Below are positions 1 to 5,109 of a stretch of DNA of 5,109 bases, one piece after another (positions within the stretch are counted from its first letter, which is position 1; each line of letters begins with the position of its first letter). A program made the translations under genes and the position numbers. The DNA lies in the NCBI GenBank assembly GCA_023452965.1, contig JAEXUU010000343.1, positions 1 to 5,109 of the forward strand, given 5' to 3'. Source of the DNA: Pseudomonadota bacterium (GTDB lineage Bacteria; Pseudomonadota; Alphaproteobacteria; Rhizobiales; Beijerinckiaceae). Below the pieces are notes generated by a model. The model did no database searches. It was not told the origin of the DNA and saw nothing but the letters and a program-made list of their open reading frames with translations.

Positions 1-6
1 CTTGTT

Positions 7-33
7 GGGGGGGGGGGGGGCGGGGGGGGGCGG
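7..33. repeat. Extreme G homopolymer tract (G14-C-G9-C-G2)
   Basis: Fourteen G residues (7-20), one C, nine G residues (22-30), one C and two more G residues lie at the very start of the window. This is far beyond ordinary GC-rich composition. The tract contains several runs long enough for a G-quadruplex and is followed by C-rich sequence (34-45) that could pair with it. Translated in the one frame that stays open it gives poly-Gly ending at a TGA at 49-51, which does not look like the end of a DctP protein. It may be a real slippage-prone tract or a sequencing or assembly artefact near a contig end; the sequence alone cannot decide. Confidence 0.8.
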
Positions 34-36
34 CCC

Positions 37-66
37 CGGCCCGCCGATTGAGGGGTCGGCGGGCCG
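37..66 (+). promoter_or_regulatory. Stem-loop upstream of dctQ (11-bp perfect stem, 8-nt loop)
   Basis: The arm CGGCCCGCCGA (37-47) is perfectly complementary to TCGGCGGGCCG (56-66), with loop TTGAGGGG. It ends 18 nt before the dctQ start and is followed by AATTTC rather than a run of T, so it is not a convincing intrinsic terminator. If a dctP gene lies just upstream, a strong intercistronic hairpin here could protect the 3' end of its message or reduce read-through, giving more binding protein than membrane subunits. The hairpin is seen directly; the role is inferred. Confidence 0.55.
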
Positions 67-74
67 AATTTCAC

Positions 75-80
75 GGGAGG
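75..80 (+). promoter_or_regulatory. Ribosome binding site of dctQ
   Basis: GGGAGG lies 4 nt before the ATG at 85. It is the strongest Shine-Dalgarno match in the window and supports that start codon over any in-frame alternative further down. Confidence 0.75.
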
Positions 81-84
81 ACCG

Positions 85-603
85 ATGCTGCGCTCGTTGA
101 AACCGCTCGGAGCCTGGCTTGCACGCCGCGCAGAGAATGTCCTCGTGCTGATGCTCGGCACGATGTTCGCCGTGTTCCTCGTGCAGATCGTCTTCCGCTA
201 CGTCTTCAACTTTCCGATCGGCTGGACGCATGAGATCAGCGTGCTGCTCTGGCTCTGGCTGGTGCTGTTCGGCGCCGCCTTCGTCACCCGCGAGAGCGAC
301 GAGATCCGCTTCGACATCATCTATGGCGCGGTCGGCCCGAAGGCCCGGCGCGTCATGGCGGTCCTCACCGCCGTGCCATTGATCGTGCTCTACACGATCT
401 CGCTGCCCGCGATGGCCGACTATGTCTCGTTCATGAAGGTCGAGCGCACGGCCTATCTGAAGCTGCCCTTCAACTGGGTCTATTCGATCTACATCGCCTT
501 CGCGGTCGCCGCGATCGTGCGCTATCTCTGGCTCTGCACGCAGGCGCTGCGCGGCAAGGCGCCGGAGGCCTTCGACCCGACCAAGGCGGGCTCCGGCGTA
601 TGA
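85..603 (+). CDS. dctQ: TRAP transporter small permease subunit (DctQ family)
   Basis: This 172-residue protein has the size and layout of the DctQ membrane subunit of tripartite ATP-independent periplasmic (TRAP) transporters, which use an ion gradient to import organic acids delivered by a periplasmic binding protein. Four hydrophobic segments are visible at about residues 18-41, 49-68, 89-111 and 128-151. The family's most recognisable stretch is present at 46-66: Gly-Trp-Thr-His-Glu followed by a Trp/Leu-rich helix and Gly63. A positively charged N-terminus (Arg3, Lys6, Arg14, Arg15) suits a cytoplasmic N-terminus. The start follows a good GGGAGG site. The stop codon overlaps the dctM start in an ATGA, indicating translational coupling. 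The partner DctP is not visible in the window. The symbol names the family only; the substrate cannot be read from this subunit. Confidence 0.93.
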   Translation: MLRSLKPLGAWLARRAENVLVLMLGTMFAVFLVQIVFRYVFNFPIGWTHEISVLLWLWLVLFGAAFVTRESDEIRFDIIYGAVGPKARRVMAVLTAVPLIVLYTISLPAMADYVSFMKVERTAYLKLPFNWVYSIYIAFAVAAIVRYLWLCTQALRGKAPEAFDPTKAGSGV

Positions 604-1892
604 GCCCCTTCGCCCTCTGCATCGCGACGATCGTCGCCCTGTCGCTGCTCGGCCTGCCGATCGGCCACGCCATGATCGCCGGCTCGATCTTCTATCTGCT
701 GTTGGCCGGCCAGGATCTCTCCATCGCCGCCGAGCAATTGCTCAACGGCATGTACACCAACTACGTCATCCTCGCCGTGCCGCTCTTCATCCTGGCGGCC
801 GAGCTGATGAACATCGGCAGCATGACCGAGCGTCTGCTGCGCTTCTGCGATGCGCTGGTCGGCCGCTTCCGCGGGGGCCTCGCCCAGGTCAACGTCGTCC
901 AGAGCGTGATCTTCGCCGGCATGTCCGGCTCGGCAATCGCCGACGCTGCCGGCACGGGGCGGATGATGCAGGCGATGATGACCAAGGACGGCAAGTACCC
1001 GCCGAGCTTCGCCGCGGCGCTGACGGCGGTCACCGCCGTCATCGGGCCGATCATCCCGCCCTCGATCCCGATGGTGCTCTACGCCCTGGTCTCGGATGCC
1101 TCGATCGGCTTCCTCTTCCTTGGCGGCGTGATCCCCGGCCTGCTGATGGCCCTGGCGCAGATGAGCCTGATCGGCGCCACCGCCCGCCGCCGCAATTTCC
1201 CGGTCGAGGCTCCGGTGCCGCTGCGCGAGCTTCCCGGCATCACCTGGCGGGCCTTCCCGGCGCTGATGATGCCGGTCGTGCTGCTCGGCGGCATCTATGG
1301 CGGCGCGACCACGCCGACCGAGGCCGCAGCGGTCGCCGCGGCCTATGCGCTGGCGATCTCGGTGCTGCTCTACCGCAGCGTCTCGCTGCGCGCCTTCTAC
1401 GCTTCGCTCGCCTACAGCGCGCGCACCACCGCCTCGATCGGCATGCTGATCGCCGGTGCGCTGGTCTTCAACTACGTCGTCACCATCGAAAACATCCCGG
1501 AGAGCCTGAAGGTCTTCCTCTCCGGCTGGGATCTTTCGCCCATCGGCTTCCTGATCCTGGTCAACCTGATCCTGCTCGTCCTGGGCTGCTTGCTCGAAGG
1601 CACCGCGATCCTGCTGATCGTCGTGCCGGTCTTCATCCCGACCGCCAAGGCGCTCGGCATCGACATGGTGCATTTCGGCGTCGTCGTGGTGGTGAACATC
1701 ATGCTCGGGCTGATCACCCCGCCCTATGGCCTGCTGCTCTTCGTCATGACCAACATCACCGGCGTCCCGCTGCGCGACATCGTCCGCGAATGCATGCCCT
1801 TCCTCGGGGCGATGCTGGTGGCGCTGGCCCTCATCACCTTCATCCCCGAGCTCGTGCTCTGGCTGCCCCGGCTGATGGGTTACCAGGGCTGA
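600..1892 (+). CDS. dctM: TRAP transporter large permease subunit (DctM family)
   Basis: At 430 residues this is full length for DctM, the transport-forming subunit of TRAP systems and a member of the ion transporter superfamily. The protein is almost entirely hydrophobic, with about a dozen membrane segments in two related halves. Landmark motifs are present: FAGMSGSAIADAAG (105-118), GPIIPPSI (149-156), GGATTPTEAAAV (234-245) and LITPPYG (371-377). The Ser/Gly/Pro-rich motifs are the re-entrant regions that, in the family, form the sodium and substrate sites. The start overlaps the dctQ stop by 4 nt, with AAGGCGG (583-589) upstream as ribosome binding site. No frameshift or missing motif is seen, so the permease should be functional given a DctP partner. 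The AroQ-like gene follows 35 nt after the stop, in the same apparent operon. Confidence 0.95.
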   Translation: MSPFALCIATIVALSLLGLPIGHAMIAGSIFYLLLAGQDLSIAAEQLLNGMYTNYVILAVPLFILAAELMNIGSMTERLLRFCDALVGRFRGGLAQVNVVQSVIFAGMSGSAIADAAGTGRMMQAMMTKDGKYPPSFAAALTAVTAVIGPIIPPSIPMVLYALVSDASIGFLFLGGVIPGLLMALAQMSLIGATARRRNFPVEAPVPLRELPGITWRAFPALMMPVVLLGGIYGGATTPTEAAAVAAAYALAISVLLYRSVSLRAFYASLAYSARTTASIGMLIAGALVFNYVVTIENIPESLKVFLSGWDLSPIGFLILVNLILLVLGCLLEGTAILLIVVPVFIPTAKALGIDMVHFGVVVVVNIMLGLITPPYGLLLFVMTNITGVPLRDIVRECMPFLGAMLVALALITFIPELVLWLPRLMGYQG

Positions 1893-1927
1893 GCGCAGAT
1901 GAACGGAAACCACGAACAGGTGCTGCC

Positions 1928-2362
1928 GTGAACAAGCCGATCTATGTCCTGAACGGGCCGAACCTCAATCGCCTCGGCAAGCGCGAGCCGCACATCTACG
2001 GCAAGACCACGCTCGCCGAGGTCGAGACCCTGTGCCGCGAGACGGCCGGCGACTGGCCGGTCGAGTTCCGGCAGAGCAACCGCGAATACGAGCTGGTCGA
2101 CTGGATCCATGAGGCGATCGACGAAGGCAGCGCGATCATCATCAACCCCGCCGCCTATTCCTTCACCTCGATCGCCATCCTCGACGCGCTGAAGATGTTC
2201 CCGGGCCCGATCATCGAGCTCCACATCTCCAACATCCACCGCCGCGAGGCGCACTATCACAAATCCTATGTCTCGCTCGCCGCGACCGCGATCATCGCCG
2301 GCCTCGGCGCCCGCGGCTACGCCACCGCCATCCGCTCGGCGATCGAGCTGGTAGAGGGTTAG
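1928..2362 (+). CDS. Type II 3-dehydroquinate dehydratase family protein (AroQ-like, variant substrate pocket)
   Basis: This 144-residue protein is full length for type II dehydroquinases, small enzymes that form dodecamers and reversibly dehydrate 3-dehydroquinate to 3-dehydroshikimate through an enolate. It opens with the family signature LNGPNLNRLGKREPHIYG (8-25). In M. tuberculosis numbering the catalytic residues appear kept: Asn12, Arg19, Tyr24, Asn75 (here Asn73), Glu99 (Glu97) and His101 (His99). Three positions known to contact substrate differ: Gly77 is Ala75, His81 is Phe79 and Arg112 is Tyr110; Asp88 is kept as Asp86. The GTG start at 1928 places the signature where the family has it, with weak ACAGG 7 nt upstream; the open frame extends upstream to 1790 but only inside dctM. 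Lying directly behind dctQM, it probably acts on the imported compound. It could be a catabolic quinate/shikimate enzyme or act on a related ring or acid, so no aroQ symbol is given. Confidence 0.88.
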   Translation: MNKPIYVLNGPNLNRLGKREPHIYGKTTLAEVETLCRETAGDWPVEFRQSNREYELVDWIHEAIDEGSAIIINPAAYSFTSIAILDALKMFPGPIIELHISNIHRREAHYHKSYVSLAATAIIAGLGARGYATAIRSAIELVEG

Positions 2363-2402
2363 CAAGCCGACCGCTGGGTCTGGCCCGAACCGTTCTTGCG
2401 AA

Positions 2403-2515
2403 GTCATACCGGGCGCAGCGAAGCGAAGACCCGGGATCCATGCCGGAACCCGGATCGACAAGGCTCAGGCATGGATCCCGGATCAGCGCCGCTGACGCGG
2501 CTCGTCCGGGACGAC
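2403..2515. repeat. Nested palindromic intergenic element (about 113 bp)
   Basis: The inner arms CCGGGATCCATGCC (2431-2444) and GGCATGGATCCCGG (2468-2481) are perfect 14-bp inverted repeats; the pairing continues inward at 8 of 10 positions (2441-2450 with 2462-2471). Outer arms GTCATACCGGGC (2403-2414) and GTCCGGGACGAC (2504-2515) match at 9 of 12 positions, so the whole forms a long interrupted hairpin. This resembles dispersed REP-like palindromes found between genes in Hyphomicrobiales genomes, though copy number cannot be judged from one window. Sitting between the 3' ends of two convergent genes, it could block read-through in both directions or stabilise both messages. It has no coding signature. 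Confidence 0.75.
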
Positions 2516-2526
2516 CCTGCGAGTCG

Positions 2527-2549
2527 GCCGAGCCCCAGAAGGCTCCGGC
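2527..2549 (-). terminator. Possible hairpin terminator behind the SHMT-like gene
   Basis: GCCGAGCC (2527-2534) pairs with GGCTCCGGC (2541-2549) with one bulged base and a 6-nt loop. On the minus strand the hairpin begins 1 nt after the stop codon of the SHMT-like gene. No T-run follows it, so it is a weak candidate for factor-independent termination and may instead act together with the larger palindrome next to it. Confidence 0.35.
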
Positions 2550-2550
2550 T

Positions 2551-3876
2551 TCAGCGCATGTAGTGCAGACTCGAGAATCGCTTGCGGAAGGCGGTGACCT
2601 CCTGCGCCACCGCCTCCACCGGGCGCGCGCCGGACAGCCCGTCGGCGATGTAGCCGGCAAGCTCCGGCATGTGCTCGGGCTTCATGCCGAAGCGGACGAT
2701 CTCCGGCGTGCCGAGCCTGAGCCCGTTGACGTCTCCCGCCACCTCGGCGATCGGCAGGCCGATGCCGCAGCTCAGGATGTTGGCGGCGCGCAGCCGCTTC
2801 GCCGCCGCCTGGCCGCCGCCATAGGGCGCTGCCTCGATGGCGAACTGGTGCGACTGCGTCATGCCGCGCTCGCGGGCGAAGACCGGCACCTGCCGCTCGA
2901 CCAGCGCCTCTGCCAGCGCCTTGGCCGTCGCCGCCATCATCTGCGCGTAGTCGCGCCCGAATTCCTGCCAGTCCATCAGCGTGATCGCGAGCGAGGCCGA
3001 TTTCGCCACGTCGAAATTGGCGGTCAGCCCGGGATAGGCGATGGCGTCGAGCTTCTTGGCGATCGCCGCGTCATTGGTGACGATCAGCCCCGAGGGCGGC
3101 CCGCCCAGGCTCTTATAGGTGCTCATCGTCATGACATGGGCGCCCTCGGCCAGCGGCTGCTGCCAGGCATGGCCGGCGATCATGCCGGAGAGATGCGCCG
3201 CGTCGAACAGCACGATGGCGCCGACCTCGTCGGCAATGGCGCGGATATCACGGATCGGGTGCGGGAACAGGTTGAGGCTGCCGCCGATGCTGATCAGCTT
3301 CGGCTTCAGCCGCAGCGCGTCCGCCCGCAGCCTGTCGAGATCGACCGTGTAGTTCTGCGCGTCGACCGGCGCCGGATGGGTGGTGATGCCATAGAGCCCG
3401 GCCGCGCCGGCGCCGTGATGGGTGACGTGACCGCCGATCGAAGGCGGCGGCGCGATGATGCAGTCGCCCGCCTTCGCCGCGGCCATGAAGACATAGAGAT
3501 TGGCGATGGCGCCGGAGGGCACCCTGATCTCGGCATGCCTGGCGCCAAAAACCTCTGCCGCCAGCTCGGCGGTGACGATCTCGATCTGCTCGATCGCCTC
3601 CAGCCCCATCTCGTATTTGTCGCCGGGATAGCCGAGTGAGGGCCGCGCACCCATGCCCTGGCCCAGCACGGCCTCGGCGCGCGGGTTCATCACATTGGTC
3701 GCCGGGTTGAGATTGACGCAGTCGCGCTCATGGAGCGCCCGGTTCTCGGCAATGAGCCCGGCAAGCCGCGCCTCCGTCGCCTCCCGGTCCTGCCCGGCGA
3801 TCTCTCCCGCGACACGCAGGACATAGTCCTCGCTCGCCGCCGGCACCCAGTCCCGCCTCGCCAGTTTCGCGCTCAT
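2551..3876 (-). CDS. Serine hydroxymethyltransferase-family PLP enzyme, divergent (folate-site Glu absent)
   Basis: The 441-residue product has the fold-type I PLP layout of SHMT (GlyA), which interconverts serine and glycine using tetrahydrofolate. Seen here: His150 in GGHVTH (PLP stacking), Asp225 and His228 in FDAAH (PLP pyridine), Lys255 in STYKSLGGPPSG (Schiff base) and Arg387 in GLRLGTP (substrate carboxylate). Several hallmarks differ. The LIASEN segment carrying the catalytic Glu reads NLNPATN (55-61), with Thr60 in place of Glu. YPGKRYYGG reads YPGDKYEMG (83-91), losing the second Tyr. THKTLRGPRGG reads TYKSLGGPPSG. I therefore expect a PLP enzyme of this superfamily, perhaps a folate-independent aldolase or transaldolase type, but not necessarily housekeeping GlyA. 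The ATG at 3876 follows GGGCAGGG at good distance and is preferred over an in-frame TTG at 3894. The gene is divergent from the LysR gene, which probably regulates it. Confidence 0.85.
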   Translation of the reverse strand: MSAKLARRDWVPAASEDYVLRVAGEIAGQDREATEARLAGLIAENRALHERDCVNLNPATNVMNPRAEAVLGQGMGARPSLGYPGDKYEMGLEAIEQIEIVTAELAAEVFGARHAEIRVPSGAIANLYVFMAAAKAGDCIIAPPPSIGGHVTHHGAGAAGLYGITTHPAPVDAQNYTVDLDRLRADALRLKPKLISIGGSLNLFPHPIRDIRAIADEVGAIVLFDAAHLSGMIAGHAWQQPLAEGAHVMTMSTYKSLGGPPSGLIVTNDAAIAKKLDAIAYPGLTANFDVAKSASLAITLMDWQEFGRDYAQMMAATAKALAEALVERQVPVFARERGMTQSHQFAIEAAPYGGGQAAAKRLRAANILSCGIGLPIAEVAGDVNGLRLGTPEIVRFGMKPEHMPELAGYIADGLSGARPVEAVAQEVTAFRKRFSSLHYMR

Positions 3877-3880
3877 CCGC

Positions 3881-3892
3881 CTGCCCTGCCCC
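3881..3892 (-). promoter_or_regulatory. Ribosome binding region of the SHMT-like gene
   Basis: On the minus strand, GGGGCAGGGCAG precedes the ATG at 3876-3874 by a few bases. This purine-rich stretch decides for that ATG over the in-frame TTG at 3894, which would place the same purines inside the coding region. Confidence 0.5.
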
Positions 3893-3960
3893 AAACTGTG
3901 TTTCGTGGCGCCATTGGAACGGCTTGGCGCGCCCGGCGCAAACCAGTTATCGTCGCCGGA

Positions 3961-3981
3961 AGGCCTAGAAAATCTAGGCCT
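3961..3981. promoter_or_regulatory. Perfect 9-3-9 inverted repeat, candidate LysR operator
   Basis: AGGCCTAGA (3961-3969) and TCTAGGCCT (3973-3981) are exact inverted repeats around AAA, in the 124-bp gap between the divergent SHMT-like and LysR genes. The centre is AT-rich in a GC-rich region and each arm contains CTAG, a tetranucleotide that is rare in many bacterial genomes. LysR-type regulators typically bind dyads with an AT-rich centre between themselves and a divergent target. The dyad gives T-N9-A rather than the textbook T-N11-A at its exact centre. On the minus strand a possible -10 (GATAAC, complement of 3946-3951) begins 9 nt downstream, so the dyad would overlap the -35 of the SHMT-like promoter, as expected for an activator. 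The symmetry is seen; the operator role is inferred. Confidence 0.65.
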
Positions 3982-4000
3982 GAATCAGCGAACCCGATCC

Positions 4001-4882
4001 ATGCCTGTCGCACCGCCGCGCCCGCCCATGCCGCCGCTCAACGCGCTGCGCGCCTTCGAGGCGGCAGGCCGGCTGGGCAGTTTCGCCCGCGCCGCCGAGG
4101 AACTCGGCGTCACGCCCGGCGCCATCGCCCAGCAGGTGCGACAGCTCGAGGCATTCCTCGGCTTTCCCCTGTTCCGGCGCCTGCCCCAGGGTGTCGCGCT
4201 GACGGAGGCCGGGAGGCAGGCGCAGCCGCGCCTCAGCGCGGCCTTCGAGGCGCTCTCGCTCGCGGTGCACGATCTGCGCGCGAGCCATGCCGGCCGGGCG
4301 CTCGCCATCGCCGCCCTGCCCTGCATCGCCCAACTCTGGCTCTCGCCGCGCCTGCCGGCCTTGCAGCAGGAATTCCCGGAGCTGCAGATTTCGATCTCGG
4401 CGATGGAGACGCCGCCGAGCGGGCCGCGCGAGGCTTTCGACCTCGCTCTGTTCTATCTGGCTGAGCCACCGCCGGATGCCCTCGCCCTTGCCGAAGACAG
4501 CCTTACCCCGATCTGCTCGCCGCATCTGGCGCAGCAGCTGCGCACGCCCTCCGATCTCCTGGGCAGGACCCTGCTGCACGATGCGGTCTGGCGCAGCGAC
4601 TGGGCCCGCTGGCTAAAGCATGCCGGCGTGACCGGCATCGATCCCGGCCGCGGCCCGTCCTACTCGCTCTATGCGCTGGCGCTCGATGCCGCGCTCGGCG
4701 GCTCCGGCATCCTGATCGGCCGCGCGAGCCTGGTCGCGCCGCTCCTGGCCCAGGGCCGGCTGGTCACGCCCTTCGACCAGGCGATGCCGAGCGGCGACCG
4801 GCTGACGATCCTGCCAGCGCCGGCCAGCAAGCCGCACCCACTGCGGGCACAGGTCATGGAATGGTTGGCGGACGGCCTCTAG
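4001..4882 (+). CDS. LysR-family transcriptional regulator, GcvA type
   Basis: The 293-residue product has the usual length of LysR-type regulators. The N-terminal winged helix-turn-helix covers about residues 13-71: LNALRAFEAAGRLGSF, then ARAAEELGVTPGAIAQQVRQLE (recognition helix) and LFRRLPQGVALTEAGR. A linker helix (about 72-95) leads to the periplasmic-binding-protein-like effector domain (about 98-293). The opening LNALRAFEAAGR and the WxxW segment at 197-205 resemble the GcvA branch, whose founder controls glycine cleavage; a tie to glycine or serine metabolism would fit the divergent SHMT-like neighbour, but the branch is broad. The ATG at 4001 is chosen; the ATG at 4028 also fits the family and neither has a clear ribosome site. 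It ends 7 nt before the convergent cysE stop. Autoregulation through the upstream dyad is likely. Confidence 0.92.
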   Translation: MPVAPPRPPMPPLNALRAFEAAGRLGSFARAAEELGVTPGAIAQQVRQLEAFLGFPLFRRLPQGVALTEAGRQAQPRLSAAFEALSLAVHDLRASHAGRALAIAALPCIAQLWLSPRLPALQQEFPELQISISAMETPPSGPREAFDLALFYLAEPPPDALALAEDSLTPICSPHLAQQLRTPSDLLGRTLLHDAVWRSDWARWLKHAGVTGIDPGRGPSYSLYALALDAALGGSGILIGRASLVAPLLAQGRLVTPFDQAMPSGDRLTILPAPASKPHPLRAQVMEWLADGL

Positions 4883-4889
4883 CGGCGCG

Positions 4890-5109
4890 TCAAATCCCGC
4901 CGCCGCAATCGCTGGTCAGGATCTGGTCCATCGAGCGCGCGGGCTCGGCGCAGCCGGCCTCGCCGACGACCTTGGCCGGCACGCCGGCGACCGTGGTGTT
5001 GCGCGGCACCGCCGCCAGCACGACCGAGCCGGCCGCGACGCGGGCGCATTGTCCCACCTCGATATTCCCGAGGATCTTGGCGCCGGCGCCGATCAGCACG
5101 CCCTTGCGG
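4890..5109 (-). CDS. cysE: Serine O-acetyltransferase, C-terminal part (cut by the window edge)
   Basis: Only the last 72 codons are present; the frame stays open through the window end, so the gene continues outside. The sequence reads [18 protein letters not shown], then GSVVL and AGVPAKVVG, the left-handed beta-helix hexapeptide coils and closing segment typical of CysE, which acetylates serine with acetyl-CoA as the first step of cysteine synthesis. The tail contains the MDQ segment shared with E. coli CysE and ends in Gly-Gly-Gly-Ile. In characterised CysE proteins the terminal Ile inserts into the active site of O-acetylserine sulfhydrylase (CysK) to form the cysteine synthase complex, so this copy appears able to do so. 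The GTG near the window end (5097-5099) is an internal Val codon, not the start. The gene is convergent with the LysR gene. Confidence 0.92.
   Translation of the reverse strand, partial: RKGVLIGAGAKILGNIEVGQCARVAAGSVVLAAVPRNTTVAGVPAKVVGEAGCAEPARSMDQILTSDCGGGI

Noticed and set aside
522..1913. A 463-codon open frame on the minus strand opposite dctM
   Set aside because: The translation is dominated by Asp, His, Gln, Glu, Arg and Gly in low-complexity fashion, typical of the antisense of a GC-rich membrane protein gene. The plus strand encodes a clear full-length DctM with all family motifs.
2363..2550. Searched for a tRNA, small RNA or CRISPR array in the convergent gap and elsewhere
   Set aside because: Only the nested palindrome and a small hairpin are present; there are no spaced direct repeats and no tRNA-like cloverleaf or T-arm sequence.
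2440..3639. A 399-codon open frame on the plus strand opposite the SHMT-like gene
   Set aside because: It is rich in Arg, Asp and Gly with no recognisable motif and starts inside the palindromic element. The minus strand encodes a coherent PLP enzyme across the same region.
3926..3959. Short inverted repeats in the SHMT-like/LysR gap (GGCGCGCC at 3926-3933; CCGGCG/CGCCGG at 3933-3938 and 3954-3959)
   Set aside because: These are short, purely G/C repeats expected by chance at this base composition, unlike the AT-centred 9-bp dyad nearby.
3905..4000. N-terminal extension of the LysR protein from a GTG at 3905
   Set aside because: It would add 32 residues ahead of the winged helix, unlike the family, and would run through the candidate operator and promoter region.
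3730..4464. A 244-codon plus-strand frame running from the SHMT-like gene into the LysR gene
   Set aside because: It crosses two real genes and the promoter region, and its translation is Arg/Pro/Ala-rich without domain features; it is an out-of-frame shadow.
5097..5099. GTG as the start of a short 69-residue minus-strand gene
   Set aside because: The frame continues to the window edge and the codons before it (Arg-Lys-Gly) match the CysE sequence, so the GTG is an internal valine of a truncated cysE.

Overview
The window is GC-rich (roughly two thirds G+C by eye), densely coding bacterial DNA. The codon use, the divergent family members and an intergenic palindrome with a 'cgcagcgaagcgaagacccggga' type core suggest an alphaproteobacterium, probably Hyphomicrobiales (a Bosea- or Bradyrhizobium-like genome). 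That placement is inference; no rRNA or other strong phylogenetic marker is present.

Layout: (1) Positions 1-84 hold an extreme G tract and an 11-bp perfect stem-loop just ahead of the first gene. (2) Positions 85-2362, plus strand, form an operon: dctQ (TRAP small membrane subunit), dctM (TRAP large membrane subunit, 4-nt ATGA overlap) and, 35 nt later, a type II 3-dehydroquinate dehydratase homologue (AroQ family, GTG start). The periplasmic binding protein DctP is not in the window and may lie upstream. (3) Positions 2363-2550 separate convergent genes and contain a nested palindrome of about 113 bp plus a small hairpin. (4) Positions 2551-3876, minus strand, encode a divergent serine hydroxymethyltransferase (SHMT)-family PLP enzyme. 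(5) Positions 3877-4000 are a divergent promoter region with a perfect 9-3-9 inverted repeat. (6) Positions 4001-4882, plus strand, encode a GcvA-type LysR regulator. (7) Positions 4890-5109, minus strand, hold the C-terminal end of serine acetyltransferase CysE, cut by the window edge.

How the parts may work together: the TRAP permease probably imports an organic acid. The AroQ-like protein keeps the catalytic core of type II dehydroquinases but differs at three positions known to contact substrate. The SHMT-like protein keeps the PLP machinery but lacks the Glu and one Tyr of the folate-dependent reaction. The LysR regulator is divergent from the SHMT-like gene and probably controls it through the palindrome between them. 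A cautious reading is a catabolic or salvage locus that takes up a carboxylate and uses two repurposed enzymes, rather than the housekeeping shikimate and one-carbon enzymes that automatic annotation would suggest. Whether the plus-strand operon and the SHMT-like/LysR pair share a pathway is not shown; they are convergent and separated by a repeat. CysE looks like an unrelated housekeeping neighbour.
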